A stretch of DNA of 64,000 nt, taken from Qipengyuania flava (GTDB lineage Bacteria > Pseudomonadota > Alphaproteobacteria > Sphingomonadales > Sphingomonadaceae). This document shows positions 44,560 to 54,200 of the stretch, piece by piece. Every line of letters starts with the position of its first letter. Within the stretch, counting starts at the first letter, position 1. The notes beneath the pieces are model-generated. The model saw nothing but the letters and a program-made list of their open reading frames with translations. It did not search any database and was not told the DNA's origin. A program made the position numbers and the translations under genes. The stretch covers positions 558,001-622,000 of the forward strand of contig NZ_CP080410.1 of assembly GCF_019448255.1 (NCBI RefSeq), in the 5' to 3' direction.

Positions 44560-44595
44560 CCCTGTTCGGCTGAGCATTCCGAACGGGGCGTTTGT
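44560..44595 (+). terminator. Probable terminator of tRNA-Ser
   Basis: CCCTGTTCGG (44560-44569) with CCGAACGGGG (44579-44588), one G-T pair, then CGTTTGT. About 55 bases beyond the tRNA 3' end. Confidence 0.55.
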
Positions 44596-44617
44596 GGGTG
44601 AGGCGACTCCTCCCTCG

Positions 44618-45772
44618 TCAGCTGTCGTGATCGCCAGCCGCCTCGCGGAAGGCCTTCGGTGTCATTCCGGTTGCTCGCTTGAAGGCTTTGTAGAAGGTCG
44701 ATCGCGAATTGAACCCGACATCCAGCGCGATCATCACGATCGATGCCTCGCGCGCCGCAATCATCGGCTTGGCGGCTTCAACCCGCCATCGCGCGACGTA
44801 GTCGAAGAAGGTAACCCCGATCTCATCGTTGAGAACCTGCGATATCTGGTTCGGCAAGGCTCCCACGTGCTTGGACAGCTTTGGAAGGGAGAGGTTCGGA
44901 TCGAGATAGAGCCGATCATTTGCCATCGCCGCCTCGATCCGCGCAGCCAGCCGCTTTGCATGATCCCTGGAGAGAGCGGAGCGAGAGTATTTTGCAGCCT
45001 CGGGCCCGGCAGGCTCCGACACCTCCTCTGCCGCGCCGGTCTCCTCAGGGGCCTGGCCAGATGGCACGAAGGCGATGAGGAACAGCATCAACAGGGCTAT
45101 GAGGGCCAGCACGATTTCGCCGGGGAGGGCGGCACTGATCGGCGAGTTTTCCCCGATCAAGGCTAGCGCCGCGGCGGTCCAGACAAGAGCCAGAAGCACC
45201 ATGAACCATTCGACCCATCGCAATTCGCGCGAATGGGTGTTCGAGTAGAGATCCTTGAGCTCGCGGCGGAAGGCGTGAAGGCGGCGAAGGATGCTCGTCA
45301 GGTAGACGGCGGAAGATCCGATCCAGAAGAAGACCAGGCCGAAGGTGAGCAAGGCCAGCGCCGCAGCCAGGGCGCCGGGTGGCAGATCGCCCTGAGCAAG
45401 CATGGTGTGCCGTGCCTCGTGCGGCAACGACCAGAATCCTAGTGCCACAAGGGCTGAGAGGCCGGGCAGGACGGCGTCCGGCCAATGCCGGCCAGGCCGT
45501 TTCTCTGCGTGCGAATGGCTGAGAACGAAGCGGTAGAACACTGGCGGCAGCGCCAACATGACGGGAAGCGCGGCCGGCAAAAGCGCGATGTAGAGTGCAT
45601 CGGAAATGGCGACGGCAAGCGGCAATGCGGCCAGAAAGGCCAGGAGCGCGAAGGTCGCGATGAGCGGCCAGCGCTCCCGCTCCAAAGTGGGTGAGCGTGC
45701 AACCCAGACCGATCCCGCCAGGGCAATGCCGATCGCCATCGAAGAGAGCGCGACTGTTCCCGTTTCAAGCAT
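44618..45772 (-). CDS. Membrane-anchored AraC family regulator
   Basis: 384 residues. Seven or so N-terminal membrane helices (about 1-225), a charged linker (GQAPEETGAAEEVSEP), then a C-terminal AraC-type domain: LSLPKLSKHVGALPNQISQV and VGFNSRSTFYKAFKRATGMT, the two helix-turn-helix units. The membrane region may sense a ligand directly. It is divergent from the two membrane paralogues at 45915-47290 over 142 bases with a palindrome, so these may be its targets. Confidence 0.9.
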   Translation of the reverse strand: MLETGTVALSSMAIGIALAGSVWVARSPTLERERWPLIATFALLAFLAALPLAVAISDALYIALLPAALPVMLALPPVFYRFVLSHSHAEKRPGRHWPDAVLPGLSALVALGFWSLPHEARHTMLAQGDLPPGALAAALALLTFGLVFFWIGSSAVYLTSILRRLHAFRRELKDLYSNTHSRELRWVEWFMVLLALVWTAAALALIGENSPISAALPGEIVLALIALLMLFLIAFVPSGQAPEETGAAEEVSEPAGPEAAKYSRSALSRDHAKRLAARIEAAMANDRLYLDPNLSLPKLSKHVGALPNQISQVLNDEIGVTFFDYVARWRVEAAKPMIAAREASIVMIALDVGFNSRSTFYKAFKRATGMTPKAFREAAGDHDS

Positions 45773-45825
45773 GATTTCGTGTAGGAAGTCTGCCTGCGAT
45801 GGCCAAGCGAAACGGCCTGAAAAGT

Positions 45826-45847
45826 GTCCGCGCCGTCACGCGCGGAC
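45826..45847. promoter_or_regulatory. Inverted repeat in the divergent AraC intergenic region
   Basis: GTCCGCG (45826-45832) and CGCGGAC (45841-45847), exact arms, eight bases apart, between the AraC gene and the DUF2306-like gene. Possible operator; a hairpin in the leader is an alternative. Confidence 0.35.
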
Positions 45848-45914
45848 GACAGCACCGTGCGCGGCGATGCAGGGCCGCCCTGACACCAATCAGAACGTCA
45901 GGATACCTCACACG

Positions 45915-46610
45915 ATGCAGTATGCGATTGCGGCCTCCGTTTGGGCCCATGTCGTCCTTGGAGCTCTTGCGGTCCTTGCCGGCGCTGCGGCTCTGGCCAT
46001 GCGGAAAGGCAGCCCGAACCACATCAAGAGCGGACAGCTCTTTGCCATTGCCATGGGGCTTTCATCCTTGCTGGGGGCGATCCTTGGCCTTGTCCGGTTC
46101 GAAGATCTGTACATCACGTTTCACGGCGGGGTGCTGGGTGTGACGCTTATCGCGAGCGGTGTCCTGACCCTCCGGACCAAAGGCGCGGGCCTGACCGGAT
46201 GGGCCCTGGTGGTCGCGGCGATCAACGGCTTCAACTTTCTCGCACTGCTGCTGGCAGGCAGTTATGCCTCGGGCATGCCCGAAGGGCGACTCGCGGGCTT
46301 CCATGCCGCAGACTATTTCTTCCTGGCGGGCATGGCCGGTTTTGCTGCGGCTGGCGATCTCCGCATGGCGGTGCGCCGGACCTATCCCTACAAGCACCGG
46401 ATTGCCCGCCATTTGTGGCGCATGTGCCTGGGGTTCTTCATCGCGGCAGGTTCCGCCTTCACCGGCCCCGGCGCGAGCGCGTTTCCGGTCGCCTGGCAAG
46501 AGAGCGGGCTCTTGAGCCTGCCCGAACTCATCATCTTCGTATTGATGCTGTACTGGCTTGCCCGGACGCTCATGGGCAAGCGCACGCAAGCGTCAGGTGA
46601 GCCTTCGTGA
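45915..46610 (+). CDS. DUF2306-like membrane protein
   Basis: 231 residues with about seven helices. VLGALAVLAGAAALAMRKGS then HIKSGQLFAIAM near the start, and KHRIARHLWRMCLGFFIAAG in the last third, resemble DUF2306-type membrane proteins. Function unknown. ATG 45915 is chosen because the first helix follows; the long upstream frame is not family-like. It overlaps the next gene (GTGA), a divergent paralogue. Confidence 0.78.
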   Translation: MQYAIAASVWAHVVLGALAVLAGAAALAMRKGSPNHIKSGQLFAIAMGLSSLLGAILGLVRFEDLYITFHGGVLGVTLIASGVLTLRTKGAGLTGWALVVAAINGFNFLALLLAGSYASGMPEGRLAGFHAADYFFLAGMAGFAAAGDLRMAVRRTYPYKHRIARHLWRMCLGFFIAAGSAFTGPGASAFPVAWQESGLLSLPELIIFVLMLYWLARTLMGKRTQASGEPS

Positions 46611-47290
46611 TCGAGCCTGCAGCTCTTGGCCAGATCCATTTCTGGATTGGCTGTATCGCGATCGTTGCCGGCTTCACGGCGTTTGCGGCACCGAAGGGAA
46701 TGCCTTTTCATGTCCTTGCCGGCAGAGCATTCGCTGTCGGCATGGTGCTGCTCGCCTTGAGCGGCCTGTGGCTGAGCCTGGCGCGTACGATCCTGTTCAC
46801 GGTGTTCCTTTCTGCCATCACACTGCATCTGGTTGCGACAGCCTGGGCCAGCGTCGCGGGCCAGGCTCCGGCAGCGCGGGTTATGACGAAATACGCGGCT
46901 TTCGGCTCTGGAGCGATTGGCGTGGGGGCGACCTGGGGCGCGTGGCTTGCCGCGGGGTCTGCAGGCGGAGAGCTCAACGGCCTGCCACCAGAATCCTTTC
47001 TCGTTCTTACAAGCGTCGCCTTGCTCATCGCAGCTTACGATGTGGCCTATGCGCGTACTCCCGATCCCCCAGACCGCCGCCGCCTCAGCCGGCATCTCTG
47101 GCGGATGGGCTTCGCCTTCTTCCTGGCAACGGGCATATTTTTCTTCGGCAGCAATCACGTCCTGCCCGAAGCCCTGAGAACGACGGCCTTCTTGTCGGCG
47201 CCCGTGATTGCTGTCGTGCTGTGGACGGCCCTTTTCGCCATCATGGTTCGCTTCAACACTCTCCCTTCAGGTCCTGCAGGAAAACCCTAG
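46607..47290 (+). CDS. Membrane protein, paralogue of the preceding gene
   Basis: 227 residues with seven or so helices. RRRLSRHLWRMGFAFFLATG matches the RIARHLWRM segment of the upstream protein, and GMPFHVLAGRAFAVGMVL matches its HIKSGQLFAIAM. So the pair is a tandem duplication, and they may form a hetero-oligomer. Start GTG 46607 overlaps the previous stop. Function unknown; probable target of the neighbouring AraC protein. Confidence 0.74.
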   Translation: MIEPAALGQIHFWIGCIAIVAGFTAFAAPKGMPFHVLAGRAFAVGMVLLALSGLWLSLARTILFTVFLSAITLHLVATAWASVAGQAPAARVMTKYAAFGSGAIGVGATWGAWLAAGSAGGELNGLPPESFLVLTSVALLIAAYDVAYARTPDPPDRRRLSRHLWRMGFAFFLATGIFFFGSNHVLPEALRTTAFLSAPVIAVVLWTALFAIMVRFNTLPSGPAGKP

Positions 47291-47381
47291 GATGCTTGCT
47301 CACCCTCGTTAGCGAGCTGCGGCGCGAACGCTGGTGGGAGCGCATCGCGCGCCAACAAAGCGCCTATGGGCGCCAGGCCGA

Positions 47382-47413
47382 TTGACAGTAAGGCTGTGCA
47401 AGTTATCACTTGC
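47382..47413 (+). promoter_or_regulatory. Promoter with overlapping operator for the carotenoid-oxygenase operon
   Basis: Perfect -35 TTGACA (47382-47387), 16-base spacer, -10 TATCAC (47404-47409). The exact inverted repeat GCAAGT-TATC-ACTTGC (47398-47413) is centred on the -10. A repressor at this site would block RNA polymerase. The twin-HxlR protein encoded two genes downstream is the natural candidate; this is inference. Confidence 0.65.
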
Positions 47414-47440
47414 ATAACATTACCGACTCGGGATCCTGCC

Positions 47441-48895
47441 ATGAACCAGATGACCAACCGCGTTGCCTCGACGCTGCGGCCGAACGACCACCCCTATTTG
47501 AACGGGGCGTGGACTCCGAACTACGAGGAATACGACGCGGACGACATGGAAGTGATCGGCACGATCCCCGAGGACATCGACGGGATCTATGTGCGCAACA
47601 CCGAGAACCCGGTGCATCACCCGATCGGTCGCTACCACCCCTTCGATGGCGACGGCATGCTGCACATGATGCGCTTTTCGGGCGGCAAGGCGCAGTACAA
47701 GAACCGCTTCGTGCGCACCAAGGGCTTCGAGGCCGAAGCCGAGGCGGGCGAGGCCCTGTGGGCGGGCTTTACCGAACCGCCGAAGAAATCGAAGCGCCCG
47801 GGCTGCGGGATCGGCTCGCACATGCGCGACAGCTCTTCCACCGACGTGCTGGTGCGCAACGGCAAGATCCTTTCGACCTTCTGGCAGTGCGGCGATGGCT
47901 ATTTGCTCGATGCGGAAAGCCTCGACACGCTGGGGATCGAAGAATGGGTGCCGGTCGATGGCCTGTCCGCCCATCCCAAGCTCGATCACAAGACCGGCGA
48001 GCTGATGTTCTTCAACTACGGCGACAAGGCGCCCTACATGCATTACGGCGTTGTCGGCCCGGACAACGAGCTGAAGCACTACATCCCGATCGAGCTGCCC
48101 GGCACGCGCCTGCCGCACGACATGGCGATTTCGGACAATTACTCGGTCCTCAACGACTTCCCGATGTTCCCCATCCCCGAGGCGCTGGAGAACGGCTATT
48201 TCATCCCGCAATTCGTGCCCGAGATGAAGACGCGCTTTGCTGTCCTCCCGCGCTATGGCTCGCCCGAGGATGTCATGTGGTTCGAAGCCGAGCCGACCTA
48301 TGTGCTCCACTGGACCAATTGCTGGGAGGAGGGCGACGAGCTCATCCTCGAAGGATACCACCAGAAGAACCCGTTCCCGGCCCCGCTGGACAACATGCCC
48401 GATCGCTACAAGGTGCTGGTGGCGAACATCGATTTGCATTCGCTGCGCCCGCACCTCCACCGCTACCGCTTCAATCTGAAGACCGGCGAGACGATCGAAC
48501 AGCGCGTGTGCCAGGAAGACAACGTCGAATTCGGCAACATCAATCCCGAATACTACGGCCGCGAGCACCGCTATGTGTACAGCGCGCATGGCGAGAAGGG
48601 CTGGTTCCTCTTCAACGGCCTGGTGAAACACGACCTCAAGGAAGGCACCGCCCAGAAGGTGATGTTCGGTGCGGGCCGCTTCGGCTCCGAAGCGCCGTTC
48701 ATTCCGCGAAAGGGAGCGGTGGACGAGGACGATGGCTATCTCGTCAGCTTCGTCACCGACCTGATGCTCGACCGGTCCGAATGCGTCGTCTTCGATGCAA
48801 AAGACTTGGAGCAGGGGCCGGTGTGCCGCATCGTCCTGCCGCATCGTATCTGCAGCGGCACGCATGCGACCTGGGCACAGGCGAGCGAACTTTAA
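47441..48895 (+). CDS. Carotenoid oxygenase family protein (lignostilbene-dioxygenase-like)
   Basis: 484 residues. Non-haem iron dioxygenase that cleaves a C=C bond in carotenoids, stilbenes or related compounds. The four iron His are apparent in LSAHPKLDH, LPHDMAISDN, VLHWTNCWEEGDE and CSGTHATWA. IPEDIDGIYVRNTENPVH and FDGDGMLHMMRF are conserved N-terminal elements. First gene of an operon with a thiolase and an HxlR regulator, which points to catabolism of a cleaved aromatic or isoprenoid side chain rather than carotenoid synthesis. Confidence 0.92.
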   Translation: MNQMTNRVASTLRPNDHPYLNGAWTPNYEEYDADDMEVIGTIPEDIDGIYVRNTENPVHHPIGRYHPFDGDGMLHMMRFSGGKAQYKNRFVRTKGFEAEAEAGEALWAGFTEPPKKSKRPGCGIGSHMRDSSSTDVLVRNGKILSTFWQCGDGYLLDAESLDTLGIEEWVPVDGLSAHPKLDHKTGELMFFNYGDKAPYMHYGVVGPDNELKHYIPIELPGTRLPHDMAISDNYSVLNDFPMFPIPEALENGYFIPQFVPEMKTRFAVLPRYGSPEDVMWFEAEPTYVLHWTNCWEEGDELILEGYHQKNPFPAPLDNMPDRYKVLVANIDLHSLRPHLHRYRFNLKTGETIEQRVCQEDNVEFGNINPEYYGREHRYVYSAHGEKGWFLFNGLVKHDLKEGTAQKVMFGAGRFGSEAPFIPRKGAVDEDDGYLVSFVTDLMLDRSECVVFDAKDLEQGPVCRIVLPHRICSGTHATWAQASEL

Positions 48896-48926
48896 GAAAG
48901 CCGCAAGGCAGCGAAAGGGCCCGACC

Positions 48927-50162
48927 ATGGCAGAACCCATTTTCATCCTCGGTGGTCACCAGACCGATTTCGGCCGCAACTACGCGCGCGAGGACCTGAC
49001 CATCTTCGACCTCGTCAAGGACGGGGTGGAAGGCACGCTCGCAGCCGCCGCGATCGATCCGAAGGAGATCGAGGTTGCCCATGTCGGCAATTTCGTGGGC
49101 GAGCTTTTCACCGGACAGGGCATGCTGGGCGGCTTTCTCGGCCATGTGCATCCCGACCTTGCCGGTGTCCCGGCCTCGCGCCACGAGGGGGCTTGCGCCT
49201 CCGGCTCGCTCGCCGCGCTTGCAGCGATGGCGGACCTCGAGGCGGGCCGCTACGACTGCGCGCTCGTGCTGGGCGTCGAATTTATGCGCAATGTCTCCGG
49301 CCAGACGGCGGGCGACCATCTGGGCGCAGCGGTATGGGTGGGCGAGGAAGCGACCGAGGCGACCTATGTCTGGCCCGCCATGTTCTCCGACCTCGCCGAG
49401 GAATACCACGCCCGCCACGGGTTGAAGCACGACCACCTCAAGGAAATCGCCAAGATCAACTTCGGCAACGCGCAGCGCAATCCCAACGCGCAGACGCGCA
49501 AGTGGACGCTGACCGACGAACACTTCGCCGAGGACGATGAACTCAACCCCGTGGTCGAAGGCTGGATGCGGCGCCAGGATTGCAGCCAGATCACCGACGG
49601 CGCGGCGGGCGTGGTGCTCGCATCGGAACGCAAGGCGCGCGCCTATGCCGATGCGCGCGGGATCCCGCTCGAAAGCCTCGCCCGGATCCGGGGCTGGGGG
49701 CACACCACGGCGCCGATGCTGATGGATACCAAGCTCGCCGCCAGCAAGGGTTCGGACTACATCCTGCCCTGGACGCGCAAGGCCATCGCCGACGCCTATG
49801 CGCGCGCCGGGATTGCCGATGTTGCCCAGATCGATGCGGTCGAAACGCACGACTGCTTCACGATCAACGAATACGTCGCAATCGAGCATTTCGGCATCAC
49901 CGCTCCGGGCGAAGCCTGGAAGGCGGTCGAAGACGGGCGCATCGCACCCGGCGGTTCGATCCCGGTCAACGCATCGGGCGGCCTGATGGGCGTCGGCCAC
50001 CCGGTCGGCGCGACCGGTGTGCGCATGCTGCTCGATGCCATGCGCCAGACGACCGGCGCGGCAGGCGACTACCAGGTGGACGGTGCGAAGACCGTTGCGA
50101 CCTTCAACGTCGGCGGTTCCGGCACGACCAATTGCAGCTTCGTCGTCGGAAGCGGGGCCTAG
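48927..50162 (+). CDS. Thiolase family acetyl-CoA acyltransferase (SCP-x-like)
   Basis: 411 residues. The nucleophile is C90 in HEGACASGS; the other catalytic parts are ETHDCFTINE and GGLMGVGHPVGATG. The His-Asp-Cys-Phe pattern is of the SCP-x/lipid-transfer-type thiolases, which act on unusual CoA thioesters. It likely removes acetyl or propionyl units from the product of the upstream oxygenase pathway. ATG 48927 lies 31 bases after the oxygenase stop; 20 bases separate it from the regulator. Confidence 0.9.
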   Translation: MAEPIFILGGHQTDFGRNYAREDLTIFDLVKDGVEGTLAAAAIDPKEIEVAHVGNFVGELFTGQGMLGGFLGHVHPDLAGVPASRHEGACASGSLAALAAMADLEAGRYDCALVLGVEFMRNVSGQTAGDHLGAAVWVGEEATEATYVWPAMFSDLAEEYHARHGLKHDHLKEIAKINFGNAQRNPNAQTRKWTLTDEHFAEDDELNPVVEGWMRRQDCSQITDGAAGVVLASERKARAYADARGIPLESLARIRGWGHTTAPMLMDTKLAASKGSDYILPWTRKAIADAYARAGIADVAQIDAVETHDCFTINEYVAIEHFGITAPGEAWKAVEDGRIAPGGSIPVNASGGLMGVGHPVGATGVRMLLDAMRQTTGAAGDYQVDGAKTVATFNVGGSGTTNCSFVVGSGA

Positions 50163-50181
50163 GAAAGGGGCCGACCTCCGC

Positions 50182-51141
50182 ATGCTGCTTGGCGCCCTTG
50201 ACCGCGATGGCCCGCCCGAAGGCCTGGTGCGCACCTGTTCGATCTGGCGCGCCTTGGAAGTGCTGGGCGATACGCCCTCGCTGCTGATCCTCGAGGCAAT
50301 CTGGCTTGGCGAGCGACGCTTCGAGCCGATCCGGGCGCGCACCTGCCTGTCCAAGCCGCTCGTTTCCGACCGACTCAAGACGCTGGTCGAAAACGGCATT
50401 CTCGCGCGGGTACCCTACAGCGAACGGCCGCTGCGGTATGAATTCCGGCTCGAGCCCAAGGGCCTCGACCTCTTTCCGGTTACCATGATGCTGCTGCGCT
50501 GGGAAAAGACCTGGTCGGCGCGGCGGGACGCGCTTGGTATCGCAGTGTTTCATACCGGCTGTGGGCACCAGACCGTGCCGGTCCCGCAATGCGATCACTG
50601 CGGCAAGGAGGTCGTGGCCGAGGACATTGAGTGGGAGGAAGGCCCCGGCCTTGGCTGGATGGAGCCGACCTACACTCGCCGCCGCCAGCAGCGGAACCGC
50701 ACGGCGATCTCGCGGCAGGCAACGCTGTTCACCGACGCCGCCGAAGTGCTGGGCGATCGCTGGTCCAACCTCGTGATGCGGTCCGCCTTCACCGGCCTCA
50801 ACCGCTTCGATGAAATGTTGGCGGATAGCGCCATGGCCTCGAACATCCTCTCGGACCGGTTGAGCTGGCTCGTCGAGCGCGGTTTCCTCAAGGCCAAGCT
50901 CTACCAGTCGCGGCCCGACCGCTTTGCCTATTATCCGACGCGCAAGGCGCTCGATTACCTGCCCATCCTGCTGATGCTCCAGCGCTGGGGCGACCGGCAC
51001 TACGCGGCCGAGGAAGGCCCGCCCGTCCTGCTGCGCCACAAGGCCTGCGGGGCCCGGCTCGACCTGATCGCTGGCTGCAGCGCCTGCGGAGAGGAACTGG
51101 CGGCGCAGGCGGTCAAGCTGGTGAGCGCCGGGAAGCCATAG
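50182..51141 (+). CDS. Twin HxlR-type winged-helix regulator
   Basis: 319 residues with two complete HxlR modules. The first is CSIWRALEVLGDTPSLLILE through SKPLVSDRLKTLVENGIL (about 18-80); the second is EVLGDRWSNLVMRSAFTGLN through ILSDRLSWLVERGFL (about 190-245). Each is followed by a Cys pair region: GCGHQTVPVPQCDHCGKEV and CGARLDLIAGCSACGEEL, possibly metal sites. Usually HxlR proteins are single-module dimers of about 110-160 residues, so this is a fused pseudo-dimer. It likely controls the operon promoter at 47382-47413. Confidence 0.85.
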   Translation: MLLGALDRDGPPEGLVRTCSIWRALEVLGDTPSLLILEAIWLGERRFEPIRARTCLSKPLVSDRLKTLVENGILARVPYSERPLRYEFRLEPKGLDLFPVTMMLLRWEKTWSARRDALGIAVFHTGCGHQTVPVPQCDHCGKEVVAEDIEWEEGPGLGWMEPTYTRRRQQRNRTAISRQATLFTDAAEVLGDRWSNLVMRSAFTGLNRFDEMLADSAMASNILSDRLSWLVERGFLKAKLYQSRPDRFAYYPTRKALDYLPILLMLQRWGDRHYAAEEGPPVLLRHKACGARLDLIAGCSACGEELAAQAVKLVSAGKP

Positions 51142-51157
51142 CCCTCCACCGCCAACG

Positions 51158-51193
51158 AAAAGCCCCGGCTGGCAACTGCCAACCGGGGCCTCT
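51158..51193. terminator. Bidirectional terminator
   Basis: GCCCCGG (51162-51168) with CCGGGGC (51183-51189) around an inner TGGCA/TGCCA pairing. Flanked by AAAA and TCTC. It lies between the HxlR gene and the convergent TonB-dependent receptor gene, serving both. Confidence 0.7.
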
Positions 51194-51220
51194 CGCGAAA
51201 CCGAAGGTTCGACCTTGGCG

Positions 51221-54200
51221 CTAGTAGCTAGCGCGGATGATGAAGCTGAAGCGGCGGTCGTTGCGGAAGTAGTTCCGCGGCGCCCGCAGGCCGGCTTCGT
51301 TGATCGTCTGCTCGGTCTCGGTGATGTCGTCGAGCAGGTTCACCGCCTGCACGCCCAGCTTCCAGTTCTCGTTGATCGAATAGAAGATCGATGCGTCGAG
51401 CTGCCCGGTTGCCGGCTGGTAGATCGAGGCAAACGGGAAGATCACGTCACGCGGGGTCAGCTGGAAACCGCTCCGCCAGTTGTAGGCAAGGCGGGCCTGC
51501 ACGTCGCCCTTCTCGTAGAGGCCCACGAGATTGACGTTATGCTTCGAAACGCGCGGGAAGATGCCCCGGTCGTTGGCGAAGCGGGCCACTGGGATATCGT
51601 CCTCGGCCGGGAGCGCGGGGTCGATGACCGGTTCAACGCCGTTTGCGTCGATATAGGTGTAGTTGAACTGCAGGCCGAGACCGCTGAGCACACCGGGCAG
51701 GAAGTCGTAGAATTGCTGGTAGGCAATCTCGAAGCCCTTGAGCGAGGCGTTCTCGTCGGCGTTGATCAGCGTGTTGCGGGCAACCTGGAACCCTTCCGCT
51801 TCAAGCAGCGTCGGTTCGAAGTTGATGTAGTCGTTCACGGATTTGTAGAACCCGGTCAGCGTGATCGAGCCCGCATCGGCGAAATACCATTCCCAGGCGA
51901 GATCGAGGTTCCACGAGGTCTGCGGCAGCAGCGACGCGTTGCCCGAAGGCGATCCGCCGATACCCGCAGCCGTGAACCCGCCAAAGCTGCGCGAACCGTC
52001 CGCCGCCACGATGTCCGGGAGCGTATCGAAGCGAACGCGCTGGAACACCTGGTCGACACCGGGCCGCGAAAGCGTCTTCGAGACCGCGAAGCGCAGGACA
52101 TGGCCGCCGTTCAATTCAAGCTTGGCGTTGAAGCTCGGAAGCCAGTAATCGTAGTCGGTCTTGACCGGCGCGGTTGCCACACGTCCGCTTCCGAAGAAGC
52201 TGCGCAGCGCTCCGAGGTCTTCGCCGCAGATGCCGGGTTCGGTGAAGCCGGGATCCGACCGTTCGGGAGCTGTCGGATCGCACAGGCGCGCTTCGGAGAA
52301 GATCGCGTCGAACGCCGGGATGCTAAGCACCGTGTCGACCGTACGCGAGGTGTTGACGTAGCGCAGGCCGAAGTTGCCGCTCAGGATCGCGCCGCTGTCG
52401 AAATCGTGGCCCCAGTCCAGCCGTGCGTAGGCCGAGAAGGTCTCGCGATCGACATTGCCGACTTCGCTCGGGAAGAAGACCGAACCCGGGATCAGGCTTT
52501 CGGAAGCGCCTTCACGATTGCCCAGCGTGGCGTAGGGGCCGCCATAGGGCCCGTTGCCCGTGGCACCGCCAGCAGCGGCGCGGATGGCCTCGATGGCGTC
52601 CGCCCAGGACCCGTAGTTCGAGGTGGCCACTCCGTTGTAGATGGGGATGCCGCCCGACAGGCCGGTCGAACCGCTGCCGCGCCGGAAGAACCCGTCGAAG
52701 TCGTAGAGATTGAACAGGCCGCCAACCGCGTTCTCGATTGCCGGATTGGGATTGCCACCAAGCAGGACAACCGATTCGAAGCTGTTGAAGTCGCCGCCCG
52801 AGCGACCCTGGATGTCGCGGCCGGTCCAGACTTCGGAGATGTTGCCCCAGTTGTAGTCCGTCTGGCGCAGCAGGCTATCCTGCTTGGACCAGCGCACGCC
52901 GGCGCGCATGCTGCGCAGCCAGCCATCTTCGGAAAAGTCGTATTCCACATCGCCGCGGAAGGCGAGCGAGTCGGCTTCGTTCTCGGTGATGTGATCCATC
53001 GAAGAGCGCAGGAAGAAGTTCGACGGGTCCTGGTAATAGGTGTCGGGCTCGCCTGCCGGGATGACGTGGCGCACGACCGGAACGCCGCTGCCGCTGGCAT
53101 CGATGAAGATCGGGGCGAAGAACGAGCCATGGACCGTGAGGTCGACGATCTCTGCCTTCGAATCGACATACTGCGCATCGAAGTTGAAGCGCAGGCGATC
53201 GGTCGGGGCGAACTTCAGGTTGAAGCCGAAGTCGCTGGTGACATCCTTCGAATACTGTTCACGGAACAGGGCGAGCTGCTGGCCGCCGGTCGAAGGGAAG
53301 TAGGCGGCGGTGCCGTTGGGGCCTCGCCAATGGCTGTTGTCGGTGATGGTACCGCTCTGGAACACACCGTCGCTGTCGAAGACGAAATCGCTGGGATCGA
53401 GGCCGTCGCGCGAACCCGAATTGTCCACCGTTGTCTCAGTGACGTTCTCGCCCCAGACGAGCTCGGAATCCGAGCGGAGGAACTGGGCCGTGGCAATCCA
53501 GCGACCGTCGTCCGATTCGTACTGGAGAGCACCGGCAAGCGTGAGGCGCTCGCGCTCGAATTCCTGGCTGCGAACGCCGCCGCCGCCCGGCACGTAGACC
53601 GTGCCCTCGCCGTAATCGGCTTCACGGTAGTCGGCGATGCTTACGGCATCGGCGCGCGACTTCAGTTCGCTATAGGCGGCGTTCAGAAGCAGGCCGAACC
53701 GGCCGCCGCTGGTGTCCCAGACATTGGAGTAGAGGCCCGAGAAAGTCGGGGTGAGTTCCTTGGAGAAGTCGCCGTAGTTCGCTTCGGCCGAGAAGGCGAT
53801 GAGCTGGCCGTTGGTGTCGAACGGCACGCGGGTGCGCAGGTCGATCGTGCCGGCAATGCCGCCTTCGACGAGGTCGGCGGTCTGGTTCTTGAAGACCACC
53901 ACGCTGCCGAGCAGCTCGGGCGACACATCCTCGAAACCGAGCACGCCGGCCGAGTTCGCACCGAAGACATCGCGACCGTTGAGTTCCGAACGCACGAAGG
54001 GGAAGCCGCGGATGGTGACGCCCGAGCCCTCGACTGCGAAGTGGTCGGGATCGTCGGGACCGGCAAAGCGCAGGACGTTCACGCCGGGCACGCGCTGGAG
54101 GACTTCGGAGACGCTGCGGTCGGGCAGGGCGCCGATGTCCTGTGCGGTGACGACATCGACCACCGTGTCGGAATCGCGCTTCAGGTCCTGCGAGGTTGCA

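Noticed and set aside
44104..44577. N-terminal extension of the cyclophilin frame containing RRDSNPRYG
   Set aside because: It is the familiar translated antisense of a tRNA gene and precedes a clear signal peptide start at 44103.
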